In this document: positions 12,901 to 25,664 of the stretch, in pieces | Numbering within the stretch: position 1 is the first letter of the stretch | How the letters are laid out: every line of letters starts with the position of its first letter | Origin: Gossypium raimondii | Taxonomy: Eukaryota; Streptophyta; Magnoliopsida; Malvales; Malvaceae | Assembly (NCBI RefSeq): GCF_025698545.1 | Contig: NC_068576.1 | Span: 54,410,094-54,474,093, forward strand | Direction: 5' to 3' | DNA: 64,000 bases | Made by a program: the position numbers and the translations under genes | Notes under the pieces: generated by a model | What the model was told of the DNA's origin: nothing | Database searches by the model: none | Seen by the model: only the letters and a program-made list of their open reading frames with translations

Positions 12901-13789
12901 CATTTTGTCTTTTTACAATTTTCAGATTCATTCCATTCTGAAGGATTTGGTTCACAAAGCTATGAATGAGACTCCAGTATGTTCCTTGTCTTTGCTTATC
13001 TTATAAATGTGTCAAAGAAATTATCCGTGTTTGAAAACTATTGTCAGACCATTTCTTCAAGCTGGTCGTGGTATATAAGCATCAATATGGTTTGGTTTTT
13101 CAGGAGTTAAAGCAGTATCCTGCTCTAAGAACAGAGGTCGGAAACGCTGCAATGGAATCTCTTGAGAGAATGAGGGAACAAAGCAAAAAAGCAACACTTC
13201 AACTGGTCGATATGGAATGTTGTTACCTTACGGTCGATTTCTTCCGAAAGCTACCTCAAGAGGTGGATAAAGGTGGCAACCCTTCGCAATCAATATTTGA
13301 CAGATACAATGAAGCATACCTTAGGAGAATTGGTAGGACAGATCTTTAATTGTTTGAAATTTCAATGTATGTTATGGGTGCTGATCATGGGTTTCTATGA
13401 CAATGTATGTGCAGGGACAACGGTTCTGTCTTATGTTAATGCGGTCTGCGCTGGGTTGCGCCACTCGATTCCCAAGTCCATTGTTTATTGTCAAGTCCGT
13501 GAAGCTAGAAGAAGCTTGCTTGACTTTTACTACACTGAATTGGGTAAACTAGAGGTAGGAAATGGTTCACTCTTATCATCATTAGTATTTAGTTACTAAT
13601 TTGGTATAACAGATAAACAGTCGGAATTGATACCTGGGAATCTTCTTTTCTTTTCCGTAGCAAAACCGGTTATCGGCATTGTTGAATGAAGATCCGGCAA
13701 TCATGGAGCGACGTAGCGCTCTAGCCAAGAGGCTAGAACTATATAGGAGTGCTCAAGCAGAAATTGACACAGTGGCTTGGGCCAAGTAG
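9948..13789 (+). CDS. DRP1A: Dynamin-related protein 1A (phragmoplastin)
   Basis: A large GTPase that polymerises on membranes at the forming cell plate and in clathrin-mediated endocytosis. Sixteen exons: 9948-10076, 10160-10223, 10318-10425, 10521-10622, 10741-10791, 11134-11195, 11457-11547, 11684-11748, 11857-12051, 12203-12322, 12460-12530, 12604-12829, 12926-12976, 13104-13332, 13415-13554, 13661-13789. They sum to 1833 nt, giving 610 aa, the length I recall for Arabidopsis DRP1A. Visible motifs: G1 GGQSSGKSS (about 41-49), the switch threonine in GIVTRRP, G3 DLPG (about 145), G4 TKID (about 214). The middle domain includes [17 protein letters not shown]. The GED-like end runs to [10 protein letters not shown]. 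There is no PH or proline-rich domain, as expected for plant DRP1. The start [22 protein letters not shown] matches DRP1A and not DRP1E. All GTPase motifs are intact. Confidence 0.96.
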
Positions 13790-15368
13790 AATGTTGAAAC
13801 CGTCATTCTTTCATTTATGAGCAGAGAAACTGTCACACGTGGTATTTACTGGGAGAAGGTTTGGTTTGCTTCGTTGTATTTTTAAGGCAATATAGTTTAA
13901 CCATATCTCAACAAGCAACGTAAGTTGTGCGATGTTCATGGTACAATTTTTATACATTTTATTATATAAAAAATTATTTGCCCCATTATTTGTTTTTCTT
14001 TAATTGGCTAATAGCATGGGAATGACTAAAATTACCCCTACTCCGATATTTGATATTTAAAGTTTGAAGACTAATTTAGAATGAGGGACATAATTTGGGA
14101 TGTCTGGTTCAATTAACTCAACATTTAACTATATCATTTTAAAATATGATGACCAATTTAGAATTTAAACCATAATTTGAAGACATTGATGCAATTAACC
14201 CTTATTAAAGCCGAAATTTCAGTTAAAACTTAAAGGCCCGTCCAAAGATCACCGATCGTAATCGCAAGTTTACATTTCATCGTTCCTGGGCTGATACGGC
14301 GTCGGGGAGAAAAACCGAAAACGAAGGAATATTGCACGGGATCCGTTGCCATCTTCCCACATCAGGACTCGAAATAAAACAGACAAGTCGCACAACGTTA
14401 AAACTTCGGTTGGATGACAGACATATTTTTCTCGTTACGTTTATGCCTGTCTCTCGCCAAGCAAGCTTCAATTTTACTACAAAATTCCTTTCAATAATAT
14501 AAAAAGAAGCACACAGATCTGCTCATTTTAATTCCATCCCCAAAAGAAAAAGGTAAAAAATTTTCCTCCAATTTTCCATGTTTTCTTTTTATTTTCCTTC
14601 TTAGGTTTATTCTTGATGAAGCTTTTCGTGATATTTGATTGTTTTAGCCATTTAGCTTTGATGGGTTTACCTTAATCTTTGCTCATCTTTTTAAGGGAAT
14701 TTGTTCTAGTACTTTATTTAACTGTCAAGGGTAACCTGAAAAAAGGAGTTATGGTGGTTTTACGCTTTGCTTTTGGATTAGTTGATTCTTAATTATGATG
14801 AGGTGGCCCTTTGTATTTATATTCCATGTTATGTTTCATAGTCTGTAGGGATGTTGATGGATCTGTATAAATTTGTATGGTGAGTAGAAATTAGATACAA
14901 ATTTTCAATATAGAGTATACCTTATATGGGGCTAATTGAATAAATATAGAAACAAATTTATGGTTTTTGTGAATTTTTTTTATCACTTTCTGTTATGATT
15001 TGCTTTGAAATATTTGTGATTTGGCAACAAATACAGCCATTTCACCAGGATACAAACTTTAAAAGACAAGAATTAAATGCTACTTAAATATTTAATTCCA
15101 AGGTGCCCAGAATATGAATTTTGCAATTCTCAGAAGTTTTCTGGCTGCTTTTGTATGAACTGTATCTGAAAATTTTTGGTTTATGTACCGATACTTGACT
15201 CTGCCCTGATCGAAGTCTGGTAAATTGTTCTGAAACTTTATTTGAAATAATACCATTCATGTCTAATAATTAGTTGGTTGCCAGTTTTGTGTTCACTGGT
15301 TTCACTTGTGCATGCAGCTTAGCATTTCTGAATATCAAAAAGAAAGAACAAGAACTGCAAATGCTGTG
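13790..15368. other. Intergenic region and 5' leader of lipase gene
   Basis: DRP1A 3' UTR, then spacer. 14491-14505 has a TATA-like ATAATATAAAAAG. A leader exon ends near 14552 at an AGGTAAAA donor, and an acceptor GCATGCAG ends at 15317, so the downstream gene probably has a roughly 765-base 5' UTR intron. The leader inference rests on splice signals only. Confidence 0.45.
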
Positions 15369-16556
15369 ATGAGCTTTGAGAGGGAAGATTTTGGTCTTTT
15401 AGGGCCCTTACACCTAAATAGTATAGACTGGTAAGATCTTACCCTCATTAAACAGAAGTATTGAAGATGTTTAAGGTCTAAGAACTTAAGGATCTTCGAA
15501 TCAATTTGAATCTCAGCAGGTGGATCATGGATAATGTCTTATGTGCTGAAATATTGTTGTATGTTACTTGTATGCAGGGCAAATTCAAATCATCGAAGGT
15601 CTATAGCAGCTAGTTTGGTTCAGGGCACCTATATTTTGGAACGAGATCGCCAAGAAAAACGTCAAGGCTCTCAAGCACTAGCTCCTCCATGGTGGGAATT
15701 CTTCCATTTTAAGTTGATTCGTCAGCTTGTTGATGATGCTGATTCGTGCGTCTTTGGTGCCATTTATGAGTATGCACCACCTTCATCTCATTGTAATGAC
15801 TCAATTGATCGGAGCCCCCGCTATGTGATTGCCTTTCGAGGTACCATAAATAAACCGGACTCCTTCTCAAGAGACTTTTCATTGGATATCCACATCATAC
15901 GAAATGGACTTCACCAAACTTCTCGCTTCGAGATTGCCATGAAAGCTGTTCGAAACATGGTTGCTATGGTCGGTGATTCAAGTGTCTGGCTAGCCGGCCA
16001 TTCCCTCGGGGCAGCAATGGCAATGCTGGCAGGAAAGACTATCGCTAAAACAGGCAACTTTTTGGAAGCTTTCCTCTTCAATCCTCCATTTTTATCTGCC
16101 CCAATTGAGAGAATCAATTATGGGAATGTGAAACATGGACTGCGGTTCGCAAGCAGTTTCATCACAGCAGGACTTGTTCTTGCCACAAAGGGTAATAGTC
16201 AAACGAGTCAGTCTGAAGATCCATTCTTTATTTTGTCTGCATGGACCCCATGTCTATTTGTAAACCCCACAGACCACTTATGCTCTGAATACATTGGTTA
16301 TTTTGAGCATAGGAAAAAGATGGAAGAGATCGGGTATGGGGCCATTGAGAGGTTAGCAACCCAGAATTCATTAGGAGATCTATTTATGAGTGTCGTGAGG
16401 AGGAGTGCCGAAGCTGCAGAGCCACTGCATTTACTTCCTTCAGCATATTTGACAGTGAATCTTACTCCATCCGAAGATTTCAAGCAAGCCCATGGGATAC
16501 AACAATGGTGGAGACCTGATCTGCACTTGAAGTGCAATCTTTACAAGTATAAATAG
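15369..16556 (+). CDS. Class-3 lipase-like hydrolase (At4g10955 family)
   Basis: An alpha/beta hydrolase of the lipase class 3 fold; the Arabidopsis relative is catalogued as 'GDSL esterase/lipase At4g10955' although it has no GDSL signature. Its natural substrate is unknown. Two exons, 15369-15430 and 15578-16556, give 346 aa. The short first exon supplies MSFEREDFGLLGPLHLNSID, and the junction restores W-ANSNHRRSIAASLVQG. The reading frame also opens upstream at 15534, but that stretch is intron. The nucleophile elbow is GHSLG at about 161-165, preceded by the strand RYVIAFRGT. The C-terminus NLYKYK carries no obvious signal. The family is single-copy-like, and the length agrees with the roughly 350 aa I recall for Arabidopsis. 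Confidence 0.92.
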
Positions 16557-17116
16557 TTTGTCCCTGTCTAGCTTTTGCTTGTATATGTAATTATGTACCA
16601 CTAGTCAATCCTTGTAGTGGTTCATGTTGCTGTGGGTTAGGGAAAACAGAGATATATGTATTGTTTTCCATGTGAGACTCTCAAACTGATAGATTCCAGT
16701 CCATTTTCTTGTCAATAAGTATAGAATATGGTTCCTTTTTGGATAGTAAAACAGATGCGAAGAATACCTTATTTTCTATATATATATATACACATACATG
16801 CTGCTATCCTAAACAGGACAACTTTTCACAAGCTGAAGAATCTGTTGTCACGTCAAAGACATGCTATATTTCTAGATGGAATTCAACTCTAGTCTCTAGA
16901 CAATTGCTAGATACACAGTGAGTGTTTGTATAAAAGGAAAAGCTACTCTTCACAAATAACAGATACACAAAAGGGAAAAGCTACGTTCATAACTTAGGTA
17001 TTCATTTTGAAGGATGATAATGCAATAGAGCAGCATACATAGACTTTGTCTAAAAAATACTCTGCATCAAGCACATACTGTTTCCTCACCTCATAAGTTC
17101 ATATCTTCTACTTTTT
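16557..17116. other. Convergent intergenic region
   Basis: 3' UTRs of the lipase gene (+) and the first coiled-coil gene (-). 17010-17100 resembles 19405-19495, the 3' UTR of the second coiled-coil gene. Confidence 0.55.
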
Positions 17117-18078
17117 CTAAGCATGCTTTGCATCTGAGGTATGCTGATCGATCAATAAATCGGAAATCCTCTGGGCATATGGAATACGGCTTTGAGAACT
17201 CCTTGGACCTTCAGTACTAGGCTGATTGTTAGAAACTTCTTCATTGGGGCTTTGACGTAACCATGAGTCAGCCTGTAAAACAAGTAAATAGGAAAAGCTT
17301 TAGGAAAGGATAAATCACAGAGTAGAAGAAAGTACTCTTCTGCAATTATTTGGCCCATTAAATTTAATCATAGGTAATCAAATATTTACCCCTAACTGGA
17401 CGAATTTAACACATATAATTTTATTATAACCCTATTTACTTGCAATTCAAGAAACTTTCTCTATTGGCCCATAGTCACCCGCAGAGGCAGAAGATGGAAG
17501 GAAAAAAACCAACTAATTACTCAGCATCTGTGTTTTAACTTTCTCCACCATTTGTTTTTCATCTATAATTTCTACGAAATGAAAGATTGAGCTGGTCAAT
17601 AGATCTAAAGAAAGTAGAGAGATTAAAACAGATGGATAGATCACAAAATAAAAGTAAGCAGAGAGAGAGAGGAAGATAATACAAGCTTCATAGTTTGTTC
17701 TAGTCCCAGATTCTTTTGTTGAAGCTCCCGATTCTGTTCACGTAATTGATGTATGATGTTTTCGAGGATTGAAACCATATCGTTAAGCCTTTCATTGTGG
17801 TGTCTTAAGCACGAATTTTCATTTCTCTGCGCCGCCGTCAAAGCCTGCAATTCCGTTTCCGCTTTCTGCAGTCTCTCAAACTCCATCTTCATCGATCGCA
17901 AAGACGGCAACATAATCAGTAAGCTCTAGTAATAGTTTAACTAAGAAAAAAATAGAAACACTAGAGGAAATTTTTGAGTTGTTGATATACGTACGTTACG
18001 CTCTCGGCGGCGGCGACGATCACGCTCTATCTTTGCTGATCTCTGAGCTGGAGTTAATTGACGTCTATTGGTAACCAT
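17117..18078 (-). CDS. Small basic/coiled-coil protein, copy 1
   Basis: Unrecognised protein with a bZIP-like plan. Three exons read down the minus strand: 18078-17995, 17925-17683 and 17272-17117 (483 nt, 160 aa). Exon 1 encodes MVTNRRQLTPAQRSAKIERD followed by a run of six arginines and a glutamate. Exon 2 gives a long coiled coil (MKMEFERLQKAETELQAL...LREQNRELQQKNLGLEQ). Exon 3 is a polar Ser/Asn-rich tail ending TSDAKHA. The 5' border of exon 2 could be at 17886 (ATGGAG) rather than 17925; both keep frame. An upstream in-frame ATG (MKPTRES) could extend the start by seven codons. It looks like a small nuclear DNA-binding or dimerising protein, by inference from charge pattern only. A second gene of the same plan follows upstream. 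Confidence 0.7.
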
Positions 18079-19502
18079 TGATTCTCTGGTAGGTTTCATT
18101 TTTTTGTGTGTGTGTTCAGTTTTTTTTTTTCTTCCACTTTTCTTTCTTAAAAAGGAGTTAACGAGTTCCACCTCGTAAGCTTCTTGTCCATTTCGTGACC
18201 TGGAGTTTTTAAATTTTATTTTTAAAAAATGTAAATAATTTATTTATTTTTTTCAAATATCGAATAAAAATGAAAAGTTGTTAATTGTTAATTGTTAATT
18301 ATTAATTATTTAATTGTATTTGATATAAAATATGAAAAAGTAGTAGATTAAATAAAAAAATAGTTTAAGTAGATTTTAAACAATAAAAAAGTAATTAAAG
18401 AGTAATCTTTTATCTTCACACCACTTTGTGAATTTTCATTATCCCATAAATTATAATAAATCTTAAAGTATTTTTTTTAACAATCTTATTATCTATCCTG
18501 GTAATATCTATTTTTTTATACAATATTTAGAATTACTCATAACTCTACCTCAACTCATAGATAAAAAGATAATGTACTACAACGCACTTGAACACGCGTC
18601 CTCCAATAATACTCATGTCATTGAATTAAGACACAATCCGCGTAAATCTATTTAACACATTTTCCACGAAACAAGGGCAAGCAAACCTTGAACTCCTAAA
18701 ATGAAGAATTTATGTTTTAGTTGTTTTTTGGTTTTGGCCCTCTCAAACAATTTTATATTTTTTGTCTATAAAATATTACTTAATTGGACAAATTATTACA
18801 ATTTTTTATAATGTTTGATATAACGGTGATATTAGAAATTACTCTTTTAAAATTTTCATACAATATTCTTTTTTTTCTTCTTCCAAATATCTCATTTGAA
18901 AAAAATAAATGTTGAAATATGATAACCGTATGAAGTAGTTTGATTTTAATGATTAGATGTGCAAGGTAAGGCAAATGCCCACCATGTCATCCAAGCTTTT
19001 ACAAATCTACTCTTAATTAATAATAAATCTTAAAATTATATATAAATCTTAATTCAATTTAATAAACTAACTCTGATTTAGTGTTAACTATAAAAGTTTA
19101 AAAAGCTAATGACTCTATTTATTTTCAAAGGCAATTATAACTATTTATACCAATAACAAACACTAATAGCATTAATGATTTATAAAAATCAATTAAAATT
19201 AAAATCTCATTATATAATTATACTAAATCAAAATTCACTAATTACATTACAACAAAATTACTTATAGTTTTGATATCTATCCTTTTAGAAAAGGTAGTGC
19301 AGTTCACAATAAATACGAGACACACAAAGATTACAAAGCTTCATATGTAGGTATGCAATGTGGTTGAAGAAAGAAAAGCATCATATACTAAGTAGAGCCA
19401 AGAAGAATGCATATGCAATAGAGCAGCACCTCAGAGACTTTGCCTACTAAAATACCCTGCATCAACCACATACTACTTTCTAATCATACATTGCAGTCCA
19501 AG
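18079..19502. other. AT-rich spacer between the coiled-coil genes
   Basis: 18265-18315 is a TTAATTG-type simple repeat. 18517-18640 holds a dispersed repeat (phrases like 'cacttgaacacgcgtcctc') that recurs in diverged form at 24940-25045. The rest is AT-rich without a gene. Confidence 0.5.
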
Positions 19503-20620
19503 TTATGCTGTTTCATTGTTTGGAGCTTCTTCATTGGGACTAGGAAATTCATCAAATTTAAAGTATGACTGTGCCTGAAAAGATGTAAATGGGAAAGAAG
19601 AATATTCATATCAGGATTTTAGAACAAGAAGATCAATAAATAAATGCCTGTCTGCTCCTACAACTAAACAGAAATTAGTAAATCTCAACAAGGTGAAAGT
19701 AAACAAAGAGAAGGGCTTTTGTTGATATGCTAAATTATGAAAAATCCCTTCTTCTTTTTAAGGTTAAGGAAGCTTTAGAAAAGGGCAAAAAGCACACTGT
19801 ACAAAGTTATATAAAGCAGAACTTCATAATCACTGTCTCAATCATTTTCATTGGATCAATAAATGTTTACATCTTTATAACAGGCGAAGAGGAATCGAAG
19901 ACTTACCTTTACCGGACGAATCTAACATAGATACAAGGATTATGGAATAAATAAAAGTGTATTTTTCTGCTTTCCAAATTAAGATCTTTGTTACAGTAAC
20001 TATATTAAGAGATTAAAACTTGGGTTGGTTTCTGAGCGAAAACCTAGAAATTCCAGGCTTCTCTTTCCTAGGTATTGCAATTTTCATGATGAATTATTGA
20101 TGGAGATATAAAGAAATAGCATAAAACTAGAACTAACCAAACAAAAGAAGAAGAAGAAGAAACAGAAAATCATAATATAGAATTAAGCAGAGAAGGAGAG
20201 AGTACCTGCTTCACTATCTCTTGCAGTTCTAGATACTTTCGACGCAGTTCTTCTTTCTGTTCACGTAGTTGACGTACGGTGTTTTGGAGGTTCGAAATGT
20301 CATCGTTGTTCCTCTCGTAGCCCCTTCTTAAGCTCGTATTTTCATTTCTCAGCTCCTCTACTGTAGCCTGCAATTCCATTTTCTCGTTCCGCAATCTCTC
20401 GAATTCCATCTTCATTGATTGCAAAAACATTTATAAAAAAAACAAAAAAAAAGTAGATTATTTAGCGAGTATCTAGTTTCAGAAAAGGAAAAAGAAAGAA
20501 CTATTGAGGAGAAACTGTAGAATTATGGGTCCGTACTTTTTTTAATGCGCGGTGGCGTCTATCTCTCTCGTTCTTTGCCGATCTTTGAACTGGTGTAAGT
20601 TGGGGCCTCCTGCGATTCAT
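19503..20620 (-). CDS. Small basic/coiled-coil protein, copy 2
   Basis: Tandem paralogue of the gene at 17117-18078, same strand and same three-exon plan: 20620-20537, 20409-20206 and 19574-19503 (360 nt, 119 aa). Exon 1 is 84 nt in both copies and encodes MNRRRPQLTPVQRSAKNERD then RRHRALKK. Exon 2 encodes heptad-rich coil MEFERLRNEKMELQATVEEL followed by RNENTSLRRGYERNNDDISN and an LREQKEELRRKYLELQEIV end. The tail is short and acidic (EFPSPNEEAPNNETA), sharing PNEE with copy 1. The 3' UTRs are also similar, so the duplication covered the whole transcript. Function unknown. Confidence 0.7.
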
Positions 20621-21857
20621 TTGATCTATTGGCTTTCGGCTCTTTTTCTTTTGAGTTTAGTTTATTATGAAAAAGGAACGAGATTTAAAAGCGGGAGTGG
20701 TGCGCCACCGCGAGCTTCATAGATTTATTATCAACAAGGTTTTGACATCAACAAACTGCTCTAAGTAAAATTTGATTTAACTTAGAAATTTTTTTTAATT
20801 GAATTTTAAGTTAATTAAATTAAATTATTTAATTTTTTCAAGTTAACTCGAATATTTTAAATTTGAGCTGAATTAAATTTTATAATTAAAATAATTCGAA
20901 TAACTCAAATAATAAATTGGTGTATATACACCTTTGGGGATAAATAACCAATAAAAGCCCATTTATTTTTAAAATTACCGAAATGGGCCAGATTCTAAAT
21001 TAATTACCGGACCATTTCCCTCCAAAAATGCGTTCACGTCAGCGCGTTGTCAGGGGATAAAGCAGGAAAACGCTTCCTTGAGGGAGCGCTTTGTGTCTAC
21101 GTGGACAAAGTGCTTCCTTAAGGAAGCACTTTTCCCGTTTTTTAGGATTTAGGGTTTTTTGTAATTAGAGTTAGGGTTTTGGGGGTTTTGAATTTTTTAG
21201 ATTTTAGGGTTTTAAGGAAAAATTAAATAAATAAGGGTTTAAGGTTTAGGGTTTCTTAATTAAATTAATTATAAAATTTAAAAAATTAGAAATTATTTAT
21301 TAAGTCTAACTTTATTTAAATATAGTTAAATATTAATTAAAATTATTATATTTTTCTCAAATTTTAAATTTAAACTTCTACAGTTTAAAATATATATTAA
21401 ATATTAAAATATTAAAATTTATGTTAAATTCCATTAAATAAAGTTATTAATACTTATTTATAAATCATTTACTAACAATCAATAAAATATTTACCCATGA
21501 TCTTAAGACCTTAATTAAGGAATTATTATCCCTAAAATATTCTATTATTAATATGATTGTATTATATTAAATTTCATTTTTGTTGCATATTATATTATAT
21601 TAATATTTTTAATTTATTATAAATTTAAAATTACAGCAAAAGATAAATTTAATATATATAAACTTTTAACTCTTTTCTTTTTTCATAAAAACTTTTTTCT
21701 ATTTTAAAATTTGAAAATACAAAATTCATTATATATTTTATTTTTAATTTATTATTAAAAATTCTTTTAATAAATTTAATTTTTACTAAAAACATTTAGT
21801 TTTATTAGTTTATTTTTTAGAAGAGTTTAAAATATATAACAATAACAACTAGTTTTA

Positions 21858-22131
21858 TTTGATTTTTCCTTAAAACCCTAAATACTAAACCTCAATCGAT
21901 TTTTTAAATTTATAATTAATTTACTCAAGTAACTCTAAACCCTAATTTATTTGATTTTTCCTTAAAACCCTAAACACTAAACCCTAATCTATTTTTTAAA
22001 ATTTATAATTAATTTTCTCAAGTAACCCTAAACCCTAATTTATTTAATTTTTTCTTAAAACCATAAACACTAAACCCTAATCTAAAATTTATAACTAATT
22101 TAATTAAGAAACCTTAAACCCTTATTTATTT
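21858..22131. repeat. Tandem repeat, about 92-base units
   Basis: Units start near 21861, 21953, 22046 and 22132 (spacing 92, 93, 86). Each holds GATTTTTCCTTAAAACCCTAAA or a close variant, then AATTTATAATTAATTT and CTCAAGTAACCCTAAACCC. The fourth is partial. Confidence 0.7.
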
Positions 22132-22210
22132 AATTTTTTCCTTAAAATCCTAAAATTTAAAAACTCAAAAATTCCAAAACCCCAACTCTAATTACAAAAA
22201 ACCCTAAATC

Positions 22211-22376
22211 CTACAAAACGGGGAAAGTGCTTCCTTGAGGAAGTACTTTGTCCACGTGGACATAAAGCGCTCCCTCAAGGAAGCGTTTTCTGTTCACGTG
22301 GACAAAGCGCTTCATTGAGGAAGCGGTTTTTGTCCACGTGGACAAAGCGCTTCCTCAAGGAAGCGTTTTCCTGCTT
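22211..22376. repeat. Four tandem palindromic 40-base units
   Basis: Four successive units of the form AAGCGCTTCCTCAAGGAAGCG plus TTTTGTCCACGTGGACA, each able to form a hairpin, with small differences. The left arm of the element carries two such units in inverted orientation at about 21080-21145. Confidence 0.75.
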
Positions 22377-22508
22377 TATCCCCTGACAACGCATTGATGT
22401 GGACGCGTTTTTTGGGGAAAATGGTCTATTTCAGTAATTAATTCAGAACCTGGTCCATTTCGGTAATTTTAAAAATAAATGGGCTTTTATTGGTTATTTG
22501 CCCCACAT

Positions 22509-25500
22509 TTGGTTACTATCAATTTTGAAAATGAACAAATTAGTTTTTTCTCAACAAAAATATAAAAAATTATAAATATTTTTAAAATTTTCAAATATTT
22601 ATAAAATTTTAAATTTTATATTTAAAAAATATAAATATTAAAAATATTAAAATTTCTAAAAAATAAAAAATTTAAAAACTCTAAAATAATATTTTTGTGA
22701 CCTAAATAAGTAAATTACTTATTCAAATTTATTATACTAAACTATCCTCTCTCTTTTTCACTTATATTATTTTGAAAGAGTTTTAAATATATATATATAT
22801 GGTTTCAAATTTATATGTTCTAACATAGAATTAGTTGTATTGTAATAAGATTTTAATTTGACATGTTTAATTTTTTAATTTAACTCAAACAATTTCATTT
22901 GATTCAATTCGACTTATATTTCATTTTACTCGACTCGATTCGAAAATTTTCAAATCGAGTTAAAATGATAAAATGAGACTCATCAATCGATTGACTTGAA
23001 ATTTTTTTCATCCTAATGGTTGTGTTATAAAAACACTGTCTTAACAACCAATCAAGGAGTATTGACAAGACTGTAACTTTAAAACTGTAAATTTATTCTA
23101 TTTTGGTTTAAATATATTTATTTAAGTTTAATATATTACTAATTTTAATTTATCGTATTTTATTCTACATAAATTCTAATTTTAATTAATCAAATATACA
23201 TTATTTTTGAGTTCTACTGAGCTTAAAATTCTTATTATTGGCAAATTATATTGTATTTCTATTGCACATAATTTTTATATGAAAATAAATTGCAATGAAA
23301 GGCGTCGTAATTAATTGTGTTTGAAATAAAAGAAGTGAACAATAGTCGCAAAAGGTCATAAATTTTTTTTTACGAAAAGGTTTTGATCGGATATTTGTTT
23401 AAAATATAAGAAAATTAATTTTATTACTCTTTTTTGGTCTTGTTAAAAAGAAAGTAGGTGAGAGAATCTTATCTTCACTCTTCCCACCCACCTTATGAGT
23501 TCCTTCTCTTCTTCTTTGTCTTTACCAAACATAATTGCATTTTTTAATCCCAAAGTAGGAGTTGAATTCTTGCATTTTTTTTAACTAAAATCAAGTCGAT
23601 TTTTTTTCTTTTTGAGATGTTATAACTTTCATACTCTCAACTAAAGTTTAAAAAAATTCGAAAAATCGGAAATTTATTATGTAAATATAAAATTTGAAAA
23701 GTTAGAGATTAATTACAGAATTTTATTTATAAAACTTTTGATTCTTCATATTATTTGGACTTGATCTTGGATGGATATAAATTGTTTTAATGGTTATTGA
23801 GACTTGATCTTAAAAATGAGGTGACATGATGACGGATCATTCCACTTCAAAAGTTTTTATAGACTTGATCTTGAAAGCTGAATTTTATCTCATTTGTGTT
23901 CAGGCAACTAGTTTCTGAACTGATCCAATGATCTTCTAAATTTTACTTCAATAGCCTTCTAGAATTGATATTAAAAATTTATCTGAATGATTTTAATATC
24001 TTTTATTTATTATTTATTATTTATTATGTATCTCATATTAATTTAAATTAGTTAGAGATAAAACAATACTTAAATAGTACTATTAATTTACAAATAAGTT
24101 CTAGAAAGATTTAATTTCTCATTTATTTTAATTTAACTAGAGATAAATATTACTAACACATGATAAATTCTAATTGGACCAAAATTTCTCGTTTTACAAA
24201 CTCTAACCATAGTGTTTGGACAATTTTGAAGTACAAGTTCAAAATTTGTGGTTAATTGAACCGAACAATTTTTATTATTTTATTTAATTTATAATTTTGT
24301 ATTTTTAAAATAAAAATAAATATTTATATTAAAATAGTGAAAATAACTCAACATTTATAAGAGGTATTGTTTATTTTTAATTACTTGAAAAATATTTTTA
24401 AAATTATTTATAAAAACTTTAAAATTTTATCTAATAATACAAAAAACATAAAATAAAGTTGATGTATTATAAAATAAATCTAACAACTGAAATTTGTCGT
24501 TGAACTTACCGAGTTAATCATTAAGCTCACTCTAATGAATAACTTAAAAATAATAGTATAAAAAAAAAACCGCATTAAACGAAATTATTACGTATTTTAC
24601 CTAATTCATGAAAGTTAAATTGTGCAGTAAAAACATAAAACATAAAACTCGATTTCAATACGGTGTTAAGGAAGGTGAAGGATACGTCAAGCCCGCAATG
24701 TAGTGTGAAGGTTCCTGTACAGTAAACACACAGTGTAATTTGATTTTTACAGTTTTAAAAGTAGAATATTAGTTATTCTTTTATAACAACTAAAATTTTA
24801 TTAATTTAATTAAATGATGTGATATTCGTAATATCTGTAAGTGATTTCACCCGCTCATTGTAAATATTTAACCAATTTAATTTATATTTTATTCATGGAT
24901 TAAATACAATCATTTAAATTAAATTTATCTTATAAAATTAATATTTTTGATACAATATTTAAAGTTATCCATAACCTCTTTTTAACCTATAAATAAGAGT
25001 ATAATACGTTTTAACGTACTTAAACTCACGTCCTCTTACATTGACAATAATATCCAATTTGTATTTTTCAAAAGTAACTTAGTAACTTTGTTACATTATG
25101 TAAAAAAAAAAAAGTGAAAAGTGAAAAGAAAGAGACTCGAATTTCTAGGGTAGTGGAGTTGTGTTTGGTCCCACCCACTCCCACTCTAATTTCCTCACTC
25201 CCCAATTACAATTAATTCGCCGATTCATGATCCCAAACTCTGCACCTGCTTTTTTTTCCCCATAAATTCAATGAATACGACGTCGTTAGCCTTTCTCAAC
25301 TGGTAGCTATCTTATCTAATAAATAATAAAGTAGTTAACCACTTAACAGAAACATATATATAATAAAAAAGTGGTTAACTACACTAATTTTCTTTACTTA
25401 ACTATTAAATAATTTGATAGGGACCTAAAAAGAAATAAACAATTTGATAAATTAAGCGCTAAACTTGGAATTTTTTCTAATCCTTAAAAGAGCTTACTTG

Positions 25501-25664
25501 CAATGAAAGAAAAAAAAAAAGCACTAATTTTTACACTTCTTTCGACAAATTGGGTATACAAAATTTAATACCCAGAGCTTCAAAAACTAAAAACTTTTAA
25601 AGAAAAAAGCTAATTAGTCTAAAGTTACATGAACGAAATGTGGGCAAAAAGAACAATAAAAAAA
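22509..25664. other. AT-rich gene-free region
   Basis: Very AT-rich. 24940-25045 holds a dispersed repeat related to 18517-18640. 24660-24740 is a slightly GC-richer patch of unknown origin. No coding sequence, RNA gene or clear transposon end was seen. Confidence 0.5.

Larger units (their letters stand above)
20933..22508. mobile_element. Fold-back (hairpin) repeat element, about 1.6 kb
   Basis: The left arm (20933 to about 21250) and the right arm (about 22140-22508) are inverted copies. Both include, in opposite orientation, 'aataaaagcccatttat', 'gttgtcaggggataaagc' and 'aaccctaaatcct'. Inside the arms are palindromic units of about 40 bases built on GCTTCCTCAAGGAAGC plus GTCCACGTGGAC. 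The spacer is AT-rich with AAACCCTAA-containing tandem units. There is no open reading frame of note, so it looks like a non-autonomous DNA element or an amplified hairpin repeat. I could not fix a target-site duplication. Confidence 0.7.

Noticed and set aside
21160-22210. Interstitial telomere
   Set aside because: AAACCCTAA words are spaced within longer 92-base units and not in direct head-to-tail arrays.
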